64,000 nt of DNA from positions 1 through 64,000 of the forward strand of contig MU623403.1 in the NCBI GenBank assembly GCA_025201765.1, in the 5' to 3' direction. Shown here in pieces: positions 11,040 through 23,041 of the stretch. How positions within the stretch are numbered: the first letter of the stretch is position 1; the number at the start of each line of letters is the position of its first letter. Source of the stretch: Daldinia sp. FL1419. Taxonomy: Eukaryota > Ascomycota > Sordariomycetes > Xylariales > Hypoxylaceae. Under the pieces are notes generated by a model. That model was not told where the DNA came from. It ran no database searches and was given only the letters and a program-made list of their open reading frames with translations. The position numbers were made by a program, and so were the translations under genes.

Positions 11040-12117
11040 CATTATTAGTTCGGTATTCATGTAACATACCCGCAGTTTCTACAGCCAAACTTGGTCTTGC
11101 GAGGTTCCGGGCCTTATTATTGTTAGCAAATTACGGATCTGATGTTATTTCCAACAAGTCTTACAGTCACGGATGCGATGACCCTCTTGGTCACAATTGA
11201 AACACTTGATGACCAGGCGTTCCTTCTCCATCTTTTCCTGGGGGCATCGCTTCGAAATATGGCCAAGTTCGTTGCAGTTAGTGCACTTGGGCACACCGCG
11301 TTCAACGGTTTCACCGGCATCTTTAAGACGCTCGAGGTTTTCCGCGGCTGACTGGGGCCACTGCTGTGCCTCTTTGGGACGGAGAGGCTTGCCACTCCAG
11401 CGATAGTGAACACGGTACTTCTTGTCTAGGTTTCCTTGAAGGTCCATGTGAGTGTGAGTCATAAGCAGTGAAGGGTTCTCCAGTGCGATGAGGTAGAGCT
11501 CAATACTCTGAGAGCGAAATGCCTGCTCGAGGTTGACGTAGGTGATTCCCGGAGTAGCATTGAGATATCCCTTGATACCCTCCTTGACTTTGTCCAAATC
11601 TCTTTCCTTGGCACCCTGAATGATCTTCATCCAGGCCTCCTCGGCAGGGATTTCACCGACGGACGAACGATCAATCTTGCGAGGGTTCTTGCACGTAACA
11701 GCCATATGTCCTATTTGAATCAACTTATTCAGCTATGTGCATTAAGGGTGCTAGGTAGCTTCCTCTTACCTTCCTCCTGGCAGTTGTTGCAGACCATGGG
11801 AGGTTTATCCGGACAGTCCTTTGCCATATGACCCCCCCTCTTGCAGTATCGACATTCTCCGGAAAACTCTCGAGGAGGAGCAGTAGGGCAGTCACGAATA
11901 ACGTGACCCTCCTCGTCGCAGTGTCGACACTTCATGACTTGAGGGTTGGGGCAATCGGCTTTGTTATGGCTGAATCTAATGTCAGCTATCTACACACTCA
12001 GTATGATAACTCTACCTACCCCCCATGGCCACAATTGAAGCAGGCTCGGCCACCTCCGCCATCCTGGAGGCCAGAAGAGTTGAACTCGCCGGCAGGGCCG
12101 TTGTACCAATCAGACAT
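10328..12117 (-). CDS. Multi-CCHC zinc-knuckle protein (CnjB-like)
   Basis: Predicted nucleic-acid-binding protein of 456 residues built from eight exons: 12117-12020, 11969-11770, 11710-11165, 11112-11070, 10986-10961, 10910-10857, 10802-10629 and 10557-10328. Phases close perfectly. I count eleven CX2CX4HX4C knuckles, e.g. CFNCGHGGHNKADC, CRHCDEEGHVIRDC, CNNCQEEGHMAVTC, CRNCGQGGHMASDC, CSKCGEMGHTQVRC. After the fourth knuckle a roughly 130-residue segment without knuckles (about residues 105-235) is probably a separate domain. The C-terminus is Ser/Gly/Trp-rich. Fungal relatives are annotated as CnjB-type zinc-knuckle proteins; the shorter Gis2/Byr3/CNBP proteins have about seven knuckles. 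Exons 4 and 5 are only 43 and 26 nt. Intron 4 contains a 29-nt T tract. A role in RNA binding or translation control is inferred from the family. Confidence 0.93.
11009..11037. repeat. A29 homopolymer inside intron
   Basis: An uninterrupted run of 29 A on the plus strand. It is a T tract on the coding strand of the zinc-knuckle gene, sitting in its 83-nt fourth intron just upstream of the 26-nt exon, where it may act as a polypyrimidine tract. Confidence 0.9.
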
Positions 12118-14469
12118 TTTGGCTTCTCGAGGAAGTCGCTGTATGCTTTGTTAACGTAGTTCCATATACTAAAGAGCGAAGGTGGGCTGAATGAGACGTA
12201 TAGTAGCAGGCAAGGAGAAACTCCTGATAGAAAGGCTGTCTCATACCAATACAGAAGCATGAAATGGATCAATTACGAATTTGGATAACGTAGAAAAAAA
12301 AACCTGCGATTGCCTCATACACACATATACGACGGAATATGGTCGCACGACAGTGGGATGGGGAAGTAAATAGTACGACGTAGTATAAATCAAGTAGGAA
12401 GGAAGACTTCTCCAACCTGGCTGGCTTTCTCTAGAGAATATTTCTCCTGGTAGTAAGCGCGGGAACTTTTTGCTGGGTGTGTGACGAGATGGGGGAAGTA
12501 TCAAAAGAAGAACGAGTGGAGGTGATGGGGGTAGGATATGAGAACGAGTGTTGTAGAAGTAGAAGTAGAAGGTAGAATGGCAGTAGCAAACTGCGACGTA
12601 CGCAAACGTATCAAACTCGGGGATAAGGCAACTATGCCGTTGGGATGAAAACATTGCAACTTACTTTGAAGTATCTGGATAGACGTCGTGTGGGAATCAA
12701 TCAAACGAATTATGGCGAACTCGTTCGTTTCGCGGTCTCTCGTTCCAAGAGACTGAGGGTCCTTCGTGATGAAAACGAAGGTGTTGATGATTGATGTAAA
12801 CAAAGGCAAGGTAAGCTGGAGGGGTGGGAAGAAATTTAAATTGCCTGCCCAGAAGGTTGGTAGCTAGGTAAAGTAGGTACCTAAGGAAGAAAGAAAGAAT
12901 GTTTAGAGAGTGTGGAAAGGAAGAAGAGGGAAAGTAAGAGGGCCTTCCGAGTTAGGAGCGAGGAGTAGAAATCCCAGGGAGTTACGTATGCGGACTTGGC
13001 CGACCAATCTCAAGGCTAGGGAAGCTGCGTTGCGTCAACAACGCTGGAAATACACGTATGAAGGCAGCCACTGTAGGCACTTTAGTAATGCAAGAGCTTC
13101 CTGCTTCCTGCCTCATACACGTGCCGTGCCTTGGGTTAGTAGGTACCAGATATGCGAGTAGACATGTACAAATAGGGGGGAGTCCCAGCTGGCATAGGTG
13201 TCCCAATATGTAAGGAGGTACTTGCATTTGACATGAATCTACCACCTACCAGGGAAGTATTATTTGGGTTAGGATTAGGGAAGGAGGCCTGCTTATTCCC
13301 AAGGCCTCCAGACCTGGAACAAGTAACAGAGGCCAGTAGGAATATTATTTACCTATATACCTCAAGTAGGTAGGTACCCAGGTAGGTACCCAGGTATGTA
13401 TATAGCTACTAGACGACACCAAGCGGGTCATTAGGCATAGTTGTGATAGAATGTTCCGCTTTAATTTGTTTTATTCACTCGTAGTTGTTTGTATTGGAAG
13501 TACGTAGGTATCTCAGCCTCAGATATCTAACCCTTTGGTCAAGAGTACCGTGTTTGGCTTGCTCTTTATACGGTCTAGGTAGGTTTATTACAGAGTGAAG
13601 AACTTGGGAGCGCCTTTGGCGATTTATAGAAGGTCATATGTAGTAGAACCAATACCTAATAAAGACTCCATTGATTATGTTTTATCATGTTGTGATGGGC
13701 ATGAGCGAACTGGTTCTGCTTGTGACTTACCTTGTAACATCAGGTATACTACAGTTACTTCTTATGTGATGCTGTGTTTGCTAAGATACGGGTTTCAAAG
13801 AATTCATGCTTGCTTTGCGTCTAATAGGCGCTCATTTCCCTGGTTACAGACTGAAATGGCCAGCCGTACCCTAAGGGGAAGCGTCGTTATAGCTGTTTAG
13901 ATGAGTTGTCGGTGATATAGGCAGCGTCTTCTATCTCTCATAGTAGATTTTTAGCATATTTAAAATTCTGTATGATTCACTCTCTATGCTTCGAGGATCA
14001 TAGACGGATGGTCTAGAATAAAAGAAGCTTTATCACCTAGGTAGGTATGTATCAGGTAGGTATTTCTTAAGCAAGCCTTGCCGGAAACCTCACAAATACC
14101 TAGATACTTGTTATCAAAGCGTTAAGTACGCCTTAGGCAGCTATGTGCGTTGCTAATTACATATATTGCGCATGTAATGCAGCAATGGAACCACGATGAT
14201 AAAGCATAAATTATTCTAGCACCTACCAAAACTTACTCGACTAAATACTGCTTTCAGGATGGGCTATTTCGGAATGCAGGAGTTGTATTATCTTGTTAAT
14301 CAATAAATGCGTTAAAGATCTACATTTAGTAATATCAAATTACTCTTGCTAGGTAAGTATATTGGTTCCAATCGCCATAATAGGTATCACCCTTTGAATA
14401 GATGATTCAAGATACATAAATGGGGGAAGGGCCCATGCCTTCATAGTGTGAGGCTGCCAATAAATAGCC
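12118..14469. other. Gene-poor intergenic region, 2.35 kb
   Basis: Several short ORFs occur on both strands, but none has family motifs and many lack an ATG. Probable promoter and 5' leader of the zinc-knuckle gene occupy roughly 12118-12850. TAGGTAC-type clusters lie at 12863-12882, about 13366-13396, about 13577 and about 14036-14060. Confidence 0.5.
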
Positions 14470-16039
14470 TTAGGTTCTGTTGAGGCTATGGCCGGAAGTG
14501 CTGTGGTGGATAGTCGTATTATTGCTCCTTGCCCAGCACTTATAATCACCCTTCAGAAGATCTCCTAGCTCTGGAGATGCTAGGTGAGCGGGGGCTATTT
14601 GGTTTATAGCGATAATATCCGTCTCTCTGAGTACGCGCCCGTTCTCTACGATAGTTTCCCGATCATCTGTATTCGTTGAGAAATTACGATTGTCTCTCTC
14701 CATGTCAGGTAGGCCATCCTCCAAGACGTGATGATCTGCAGCCACACCAGAGCATCTCACAGTATTAGATGTTTTGGCGTCTCTCCACATCGGCTCGGAT
14801 GTACCTTGATTAGAATCGTTCCGGCTTTTGAAAAGGGATTGAAGTATTGGTATGCATGCAATTATTACAACTAATAAGTTTGCTTCCACAACCGGCCATA
14901 GTACGACAGGTCCGGACTTGAGTGGGTTACTAAGGTCCTTCAAATATTGTATTCTGGTCATCTGGATCGCAGCGATAAAGAACCCAAGGGCCAAAAATCC
15001 AAGCAGCATAACCTTTTTCCATGCTGGAACTTTTATCCTTATAAGTAACGGGAATGGGAAAATATGCTTGTGCTTGGTTAGAGTTATCATTATCGAATGA
15101 AAGCTAAGCTACTCACACAGCAAAATCAAAAGCCACAGCTAATGACGAGTGGGTTTTGTAGTACACAACCTGGTTAATACAGCTTCCCGGAAGATTTGGA
15201 TCCCACTTCTTCGCAATCCTTTTAGATTAGCTTTACTAAGAGCTCGAGTAAATGGCTTTAAAACATACCGGGTGACATTGATTGAGTTGAACTATCAGGC
15301 ACGATACGTGAAAGATAATGCAAGAAACTAACACGCAGATGATGCTAGATTTGCACATTCCATCAGGGACGAATCGAAAATAGGACACCAACAAGCTAAC
15401 TTTAAACCCCAGGATGGCGAGAAGGTATCTAATCACATTAATCAGGTAGTTTCGAAATACTAGCATACCATCGAATGAGAAGACAGGGGGTGCTTACTGA
15501 GTAAAGCCTGCAAGCTCTAGCTGTTCGCTGTCAGAAATAGTCTACGTGCGACTGGAGGACTTCTATGTTACCTTTCCGAAGGGATATATATTTCCGCTCG
15601 GTATATCGTCGAAATATTTCATTCCCAGACCCCACGTTATTTCTACCAAGTTTGTGTTATTAGTACCGAGTTTGATAGATAGGTGGGACAATGTGATTCA
15701 TATGAATTGCTGTTGTCACAGTAAAACCACACGTTAAGACCTACCTAGCGATCGTTTCAATTTCAGGATAATTTGTAGAAATAAACACGCTCATAAGGGA
15801 TCCTACCCAAGTAATAAATATGATCCAGTCATCTAATATTCAAAATTAGTACAGTGCCTGGCTACGTCTAGCTTTATTGTTGGTGACATACCAATTCCGA
15901 ATCTATTAAGTAGTAGGCCTCGAACATAGCCCCTGGGGCATATGAAGCAAAATGAGATCCCCGTTAGGACGCTCGCAATAGGCACGATTAGAGGCCTATT
16001 AGTAGCCGTATTATCTGGAGCATTATGTATCCACCCCAT
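14470..16039 (-). pseudogene. Decayed rhodopsin-domain (Pth11-like) gene
   Basis: The fragments, in order, spell a seven-helix fungal rhodopsin-domain protein: RPLIVPIASVLTG and YVRGLLLNRFGI|DDWIIFITW, then ITWGLGMKYFDDIPSG, FGK|LELAGFTQ|YLLAILGFKVSLL, IVQLNQCHP, IAKKWDPNLPGSCI, AVAFDFAV and IFPFPLLIRIKVPAWKK, plus a polar C-terminal tail. Exons as read: 16039-15892, 15832-15745, 15642-15572, 15520-15498 (23 nt), 15428-15269, 15218-15117, 15066-14470. Splice sites look normal, but three junctions (exons 2/3, 5/6, 6/7) are out of phase by one base, and the shifted frames hit stops. The mutations are few, so decay is recent or there are sequence errors. Intact homologues are plasma-membrane proteins of the SAT4/Pth11 group. 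Confidence 0.7.
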
Positions 16040-17224
16040 CCTCTCTCAGTCACGAGGAGTTGAAAAGTTCGTCGATAACCGCCCCTAAACTCGCCCCGGG
16101 TCGGGTTAATGCAACGGATTTTCAAGTCCAAATATGATCAAATAGGCACTCGAACTACTTTATAGATAATCCGGAACCTTGTCTGTGTGTTTTGCTATTT
16201 TTGTAGTTGCTCTTTATTCGTTGTGTTTTACTGGTTCGGTATAAGTTGGTGCGGAAAACTAACATCAGCAGTTGATTTGAGACAGTAAATTATTAGTCAA
16301 CAGGAACTTCATATAGATGATCTTACTTTCTATGGAAAGCTGTACCGGTAGGACGGCCGTTGGGACAAGTATGCCTGGTCTAACGATGCTTTCGTCCGTG
16401 ATGTAGCCACGCAACGGCTCCTCGGGCAAGAATTACGATAATCCTGGCAGAGAAGATTTTAACTTCAGTACGAATGCAGTATTTCAAGGCGGAGGACATG
16501 TCTGGCGAATTACGAAGCGTTTTCGCTGGTTTATTAATCCACTCATGAAGTCTATCCCTCTCACTATTATTAAGAAGACTGGTGACGAAGGAGCGTCGTG
16601 CCCTTTTTAGTTTTCTCAACGTAAGTGTTTACTCCGTCATGCTACTGCAAAGCTCTCGGTATCTATCTATCGCATATCCCTATCGTATTCCATTTCAAGC
16701 AACATGCAAACCGAAACTATTTATTATTCTCTACGAATTACTTTGCTTGCTAAGAACCTAAAGAAATACAGAGCTTGGAAGAGGATTGTTTCCAAATTGC
16801 TCAACTAACCGGGTAGATCCAAACATGGAAATCCCGTTCGGCCATAGAGGTACTCCGCTTCTTTTCAGCCAGTTTATCGAAAGTTACGCATAACACTCCG
16901 GTAGAGGCTGTAGATGTTCCACTGTAAAGGGCTCATATGGATGGGATCGCGACTTAGCAAAATTTAAGCTCAGCCCGTCCACTAATCTAGGTGTGTATGC
17001 TCCTAGGATATTCGTAGTATCGTGTTCATGACTCCGACCCGTCATAGAAGTTCGTCATAGTAAGAACATGCAATGATGTGGTCGTCATACACCGCATAAT
17101 TTTAGAGTATTAATACCGGTGATTCATCATCAAATTTAAAAACTCCTGTCTGCATCTGTTTACGAACGGGTTATAAGTACGACAAACATCTCTCCAAACA
17201 TTTATCACAAATTTCTAATACAAT
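16040..17224. other. Intergenic, no convincing gene
   Basis: The longest frame (16380-16619, minus) has no ATG and no recognised domain. Nothing else stands out. Confidence 0.5.
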
Positions 17225-17635
17225 ATGTACTGGCAATCGCTTCGAGCACGTACATTTTCCGGCTTAAGACAATTTCCTTCTAGAACCAGATCTATCTCAT
17301 TTGCTCCCGCAAGAATGTCTAGCGCAGACCAGTCGCACGCCACCGGCCCATCTAAGGTGCCTGGAAAGGTTCAGGAGAAGGCCCCGAAGGATTTGGAAGA
17401 GTCGCTTCCCGACAGTGTAAGTCCCATTTGGTCGCAAGACATTTATGGATGAGCAGGCCGCTGACTGTTTCGTAAGATCCATCCCACGGGGAAGAACCCG
17501 GGCCAATCCACCAGCAAGACTCACGCAAAGGGCGGAGGAGAAGAATCAATCCTTCCCAAGAAGGTTCAAGAGAAAGTGCCGGAAAGCATTGAGCGAGCTG
17601 TGCCAAACGCTCTTCATAATACTGGAGACAAATAA
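17225..17635 (+). CDS. Small protein with two VQEK-LP repeats
   Basis: Exons 17225-17416 and 17477-17635 give 116 residues. The N-terminus (SLRARTFSGLRQFPSRTRSI) is Arg/Ser/aromatic-rich and lacks acidic residues, typical of a mitochondrial presequence. The rest contains two copies of a roughly 23-residue unit: KVQEKAPKDLEESLPDSIH in the middle, completed across the splice junction, and KVQEKVPESIERAVPNALH at the C-terminus. Similar VQE..P..(L/V)P repeats are common in small uncharacterised proteins of filamentous fungi. Function is unknown; mitochondrial import is inferred only from composition. The intron is 60 nt and in phase. Confidence 0.75.
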
Positions 17636-18291
17636 GACTCCTACATAGCATCATAGACAGGTAATGGCATCTGTTCTAAATAATTGAAGATGAATGACTC
17701 GGGAAAGGGAACATTAGTTAATAATTGGGAGTCCTTCTCTTGGAAAATATCATATTACCAAATTGTTAAAATACATGACCGATCTTATCAATTTCCCGTA
17801 TCGTATCTCATTTCTAGTATAAATAGGTTATAGTCTTTGTCGAATGTAATATTTTTTGTAAAATCATAGTTACAAACGAACAAACAAACAGCTGTGCCCC
17901 CCTTTTCTTTTTGTAAGTCACGTGAATTATGATAGGTTTCTGCAGGTATTTTGACGTAGGGTACCTAGTTACTTGGTACATAGTAGGTACTTAGGTACAT
18001 GTACTACCTAAGGTTCCATCTTAATCCCCCACCAAAATATACGTACCTCTCCCGTTCATGATTGGGGTCAAAACCGCGGGGCAATTTTGATTTGCTCAGA
18101 AGCTCGACGCGATTCCATTCGGTCTTCCAGAACCTACCTCCAAATTTATGCCACGACAAATTAATTAGTTGCACCTTTTTAGGTAACTTATACTCGCACA
18201 GCTAGGCGCTCTCTTTTATACTCTCATAACACCCCCTCAAAGCCTCTTCTTCCCACGCCGTCCCCCTCCGACTTTTAAGACTCCGACTACC
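17636..18291. other. Intergenic: get3 promoter region
   Basis: Contains a CACGTG E-box (near 17919), TAGGTAC-type clusters at about 17950-18010, and a TATA-like stretch (cttttatactc) shortly before the get3 start. Confidence 0.5.
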
Positions 18292-19362
18292 ATGTCCACT
18301 GCTGTGGTTTCCGCCGACGATGGCCTCGAGCCAACACTACAGTCTATCCTAGACCAAAAGACGCTGCGATGGATTTTCGTTGGTGGAAAGGGAGGTGTAG
18401 GAAAAACGACGACCTCGTGTTCTCTTGCTATACAACTAGCCAAAGTCCGCCGATCAGTTCTCCTCATCTCGACTGATCCTGCTCATAACTTGTCCGATGC
18501 GTTTTCCCAGAAGTTCGGGAAGGAGGCGCGATTAGTGGAAGGCTTCTCTAACCTGAGCGCTATGGAGATCGACCCGAATGGAAGTATTCAAGACTTAATA
18601 GCCGGCCAGGGTGAGGAAAACAGTGATCCCCTCGGAGGCATGGGAGGTATGATGCAGGACTTGGCATTTGCTGTGAGTGCAACAATATGTTATGCGCTAA
18701 AGTTTGACCAAGCTAACACGATATCCTAGATTCCTGGTATAGATGAGGCTATGTCCTTCGCTGAAGTCCTCAAACAAGTCAAGTCCCTCTCGTACGAAGT
18801 CATCATCTTCGATACTGCGCCTACAGGCCACACCCTCCGCTTCCTTCAGTTCCCCTCCGTCCTCGAGAAGGCTCTCGCCAAGATCTCCCAACTTTCTTCC
18901 CAATATGGGCCCCTACTTAACGGCTTCCTCGGAAACCAAGGCACGCTTCCAAACGGTCAAAACCTAAACGAGATGATGGAGAAGCTGGAGAGTCTTCGCC
19001 AGACTATTTCCGAGGTCAACACGCAATTCAAGGACGAAAACCTAACCACGTTCGTATGTGTGTGTATAGCCGAGTTCCTAAGTCTATACGAGACAGAACG
19101 TATGATTCAGGAGCTGGCTAGCTATAGTATAGACACGCATTGTATTGTGGTGAACCAGCTTTTATTCCCTAAGCAAGGAAGCAACTGTGAGCAATGCAAT
19201 GCTCGACGAAAAATGCAAAAGAAATACCTAGACCAGATCGAAGAGCTATACGACGAATTCAATGTGGTTAGAATGCCGCTTCTAGTGGAGGAAGTGAGGG
19301 GTAAGGAGAAGCTGGAGCGGTTCAGCGAGATGTTAATTCACCCGTATGTGCCTCCTGAGTAA
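18292..19362 (+). CDS. get3: ATPase Get3 (tail-anchored protein insertion)
   Basis: Cytosolic homodimeric ATPase that captures tail-anchored membrane proteins and delivers them to the Get1/Get2 receptor at the ER. Exons 18292-18672 and 18730-19362 give 337 residues, matching the family. The deviant P-loop GGKGGVGKTT is at residues 31-40, switch I DPAHN at 62-66, the DTAPTGHTLRFLQFP segment starts at 155, and the zinc-binding dimer motif CEQC is at 280-283. The Met/Gly-rich GGMGGMMQ stretch at about 115-122 lies where client-binding helices occur. The single 57-nt intron is phase 0. ArsA-type arsenite pumps are the bacterial relatives; the CXXC and single ATPase domain point to Get3. Confidence 0.96.
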
Positions 19363-20338
19363 GGCATGTGAAAATTCCATTGGGTTGTATGGGCTTGGGG
19401 AGCGTGGCGTTCCGATACCGTTTGATCGTATTAAGGGTATGGTTCAAGTGGAAATAGAGGCTCCAATGAGGTTATGGGCGCTGCCTTTATATGTACCAAG
19501 GAGGGGAGACATTCCATTATCTGCAGTACTAAGCATATAGTCTTCGCCGTAGTCGAAGCTCCAGAATTGGAAGAAGCAATACAGCACAAGTAATACCAAG
19601 CATGATGACACTTATAAGTGCAATCGTGAAATGAATGCGTATGGCCAAACTACTATATTGTACTGAGAGGTCTTCTCTAGTTGTACCTGTACGTATAGTG
19701 CGAGAGACCCATTGGCCTTAGTCCAGATGTGACATCCACTACCTGCTTTATTCCGGGGTCAGCGTTTATCTCCGGATATTGAAGCTGGTGTATTTCCTAT
19801 CGGCCAATTTGGCCGTGGGATTCCTATATGATGACAAATGCCCATCGGCTCTCGAAAATGACATCTCCTAGCCTCGAGAAGGTCACGAAAAGCGTTGACG
19901 AGAATACTCAAAGATCAAACGAGTATTAATTTACTAGATATGAAGCTATCTTAACTGCCGATATTAGAAGGCGATAGGAAAATCAATACAAAAGAACTAG
20001 CTCCCAAGTATGCCTCTTTCATAGGTGCCTCTGCGAAGAGCGAACCCTCAAGGTCGCTATTAACTCCGACGATCATCGTCATCCTAGTTCGTTCTCGGAA
20101 TTTTTCGTAACATGAAAGGATCATACAATATCTTATAGTCAACTGCACGACCACGGTCTTTGCGGATTTATTAGTCTTGATGCCGGTGCTACTGGCAAGG
20201 CTTAGAATACGGGAACGATGCTAGCTGTAATGCAGTATATAAAGCTATAAAGAGTCCCATGGATGAAGCGAGAGCAACTTGAGCTCTGACAAAATCACGA
20301 AACTACTAAGCCATCTTAACACGCTACTTCTATTCACC
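19363..20338. other. Intergenic, about 1 kb
   Basis: No gene recognised; the short minus-strand ORF at 19951-20154 has no motif. The glutathione transferase promoter is expected at the right end. Confidence 0.5.
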
Positions 20339-21251
20339 ATGCAACCCATCCAAATCTACAACGGACCTCACGGCCAAGGACCTAACCCTTGGAAAGTCGT
20401 CATCGTGGCTGAAGAGCTTGGTATACCGTACGATATCGTCTGGATTCCATACAGCAAGATCAAGTCTGAACCGTATACTTCTCTAAATCCCAATGGGAGG
20501 CTTCCCGCTATGATCGACCCGAATAAAAATGTGACGCTTTGGGAGTCTGGTGCTATCATCAACTACGTCATCGCCATGTACGACAAGGACCTCAAGCTCA
20601 CGTATGGAGACGATAGGCTCGAGGAGAAGTGGCTTCTTCAGAGCTGGCTTATGTTCCAGATGAGTGGTCAAGGCCCCATCTTTGGACAGAAGAGTACGTC
20701 CTTAAAGATAATGATCTATCCTCCTCATGCAATCTACCTATACAATGGTTTAGATTTCGGAAGACAATATTGTTTTGATAAGGCACATTTAGCTAACCTA
20801 ACTTGCCCGCGAACCAGCATGGTTCACACACATCCACATAGAGCAGAACCTACAGACGGCGATAGATCGGTACGGAGCCGAGGCGAAGCGCATTATGGGC
20901 GTCGTCAACGACTCTCTACGCAAGCAGAGACAGAAGCTAAATCTCTCCACCGACGAACCCGTCTGGCTAGTCGGCGACAAGTGCACGTACGCAGACCTCT
21001 CGTTCGTGTCGTGGAATACGCTCCTCGGTACTGTTTTCCCCGGAGACACTTTGGACCTAGAGAAGGAATTCCCAGAATACTACCGCTGGAACGCGAACAT
21101 GGCGAAACGACCTGGTACGAAGAAGGTCTTGGAGTTTAGAGAGGAGTGCATACGGTCGATGAAGGATACTGGTCACCAGGTTGTCGAGCGGCAGAAGGAT
21201 GCTAGGCAATTGCCGACTTATGGGAAGTCGCTGGGCGTTGACGATGCGTGA
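20339..21251 (+). CDS. Glutathione S-transferase, Ure2-like
   Basis: Exons 20339-20693 and 20818-21251 give 262 residues. The N-terminal thioredoxin-fold domain (about 1-90) reads PNPWKVVIVAEELGIPYD, LNPNGRLPAMIDP and LWESGAIINYV; the Glu-Ser pair is the usual glutathione-binding site of this class. The all-helical C-terminal domain follows, with WLVGDKCTYADLSFVSWN near residue 185. The intron joins FGQK to TWFTHIHIEQN. The frame is also open upstream but without an ATG, so 20339 (ATGCAACCCATCC) is chosen. Relatives act in detoxification and peroxide tolerance; a nitrogen-regulatory role as in yeast Ure2 is not implied, because the Asn-rich prion domain is absent. Confidence 0.9.
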
Positions 21252-21956
21252 AAGAATACGATGGTATTGCCACTTACTAGAGGGACCACGTGTAGTAGGA
21301 AGTAGCTGTTTTCCTAATCGAGTAATCTTTTGAGGCTCGTCTAACGCTTTGGGGTTAAGACATCACAGTGTATCACAGTTCAACACACTATGAAGACTTC
21401 CGTTTAACAATTGCTTTACCGCCTTTTCCCCGTTGTTCCTCATGCTAATTACATGTACCTTACTTTAGGTATGCCGGGTACCTACCTACATGTATGTTAC
21501 ACTTGTCGTAAAGCACCAACTGCAATTAATAAGAAATTGTTTAACCCAACTTCGTAACGGGTTATCGCATCAATTCCTAGAACGAATAACAATATCGAGC
21601 CAATGTTTGGAAGTAGCATGTGGGGCGACTTATGCATACACCCCTACGCTCATACCTCATTGCACTGTTAGCAGGCCAGACCGTCTCAGGGGAAATAGTG
21701 GGGGTTTTCAGTAGGCAGTTAGACCACCTAGGCATGGCGGGGTAAGGTACAACAACAGAACAGATAGGGCAGGGACTAGCTTTGGAGAATTAGATATCTG
21801 AGAAGGCAGTCGCGTGTATTGTGTGAAGCTTCTGAAACTCGAGGCTTGTTTGGTATCACCTTCATTTAATTTTAACTTTTTTTTTTTTCCCTTTTTTGCT
21901 CTCATCGCAAATATTCAAGGCTATTCGCAAGTGAGTTCAAATAAAAATATTCAAAC
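21252..21956. other. Intergenic, about 700 bp
   Basis: Holds a TAGGTAC-type cluster (about 21468-21490) and a pyrimidine-rich stretch (about 21876-21900) before the amidohydrolase start. No gene seen. Confidence 0.5.
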
Positions 21957-23041
21957 ATGGCTGACGATATCCCAATCATCGACGCTCACATTCACCTCTG
22001 GCCCGAATCAGAGCTATCAACTCTAGCATGGAGCACGCCTGAGAACCCGTTGCACAAGCAGTACTCACTAGAGGAATATAGAACCGCCACCGAGGGCTCT
22101 ACGCCCAAGGGTTTCATCTACGTAGAAACGGATCGGAAGAACGATCTAGGAAGCGGCGAGAAAGGCTGGGAGCACCCACTACAAGAAGTCTCGTGGCTAA
22201 AACGCATCGTCACCGGCCAACCAAAGCCGGGCGAGGGCCACACCGCGGAAGACGCTTCGTTATGCTCAGCTTACATACCCTGGGCACCGCTACCTAGCGG
22301 CGTCGAGGCTATGGAGAAGTACCTCGATCTAGTGAAACAGGAAGCAGGCGAAAGCTGGCCCAAGGTCAGGGGCTTTAGGTATCTACTACAAGACAAGCCC
22401 AATGGGACTATGCTTCAAGACAACTTCATCGAGAGCCTGAAGCTGCTCGGTCGTCGGGGCTTCGTGTTTGACTTGGGAATAGACCAGCACAACCGCGGCA
22501 GAACCCAACTCGAGGAAGTCGTCGAGATGATTGACCGCGCGCACGAGGGCGTTCCGGAGGAGCAAAGGGTAACTTTTATAATCAGTCAGTACCCCCCCTA
22601 TTCCCATAACTACAGAACCGCCCCAATTAACACCCACCAGACCACCTCTGTAAGCCCGACCTCGGGATCTACAACGTGCAAACCAGCCCCTCCTTCATCG
22701 CCTGGCGCACCGCCATCTTCACCCTGAGCAAGTGCAGCCGCACCTACATGAAGCTCTCGGGTGCCTTCGCCGAGATGCCCGAGGCGCTACGGCAGCGCTC
22801 TCCCGAGGACATCTTCGACGCCATCGCCCCCTGGCTTACCGTCGTGCTCGCCGCTTTCGGCGCTTCCCGCATCATGTTCGCTAGCGATTGGCCCGTGTGC
22901 ACGGTGGGCGTAGGCGACGACGCTTGGAAGAAGTGGAAGAAGATTGTTGATCGCCTCTGCTGGATGGCTTCGTTCGAGGAGGAGGAGAAGCGTCTGATTT
23001 GGGGCGGGACTGCGCTTAAGGCGTACGGTATCGAATCATAA
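21957..23041 (+). CDS. Amidohydrolase-2 family metal hydrolase
   Basis: Exons 21957-22584 and 22641-23041 give 342 residues of a TIM-barrel hydrolase of the amidohydrolase-2 (PF04909-type) family. The metal-binding HIH follows the first strand (IPIIDAHIHLW, His11/His13); a conserved histidine is in NHLCKPDL, created by the splice junction (about residue 211); and the late catalytic aspartate is in FASDWPVC (Asp292). Family members hydrolyse lactones or decarboxylate aromatic acids; this subgroup resembles fungal 2-pyrone-dicarboxylate or fuconolactone hydrolase-like proteins. The exact substrate cannot be told. The first intron is 56 nt with a phase-1 donor GTCAGT. The start is the first ATG after a pyrimidine-rich leader. 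Confidence 0.88.

Noticed and set aside
12241..12809. Overlapping minus-strand ORFs upstream of the zinc-knuckle gene
   Set aside because: Low-complexity Ser/Tyr/Thr sequence in a pyrimidine-rich leader; no domain.
13595..13900. 101-codon plus-strand frame
   Set aside because: Starts at GTG, not ATG, and has no recognisable domain or splice partners.
16380..16619. 79-codon minus-strand frame
   Set aside because: No ATG start and no motif, although basic and helix-like; could be an exon of something but no partner exon was found.
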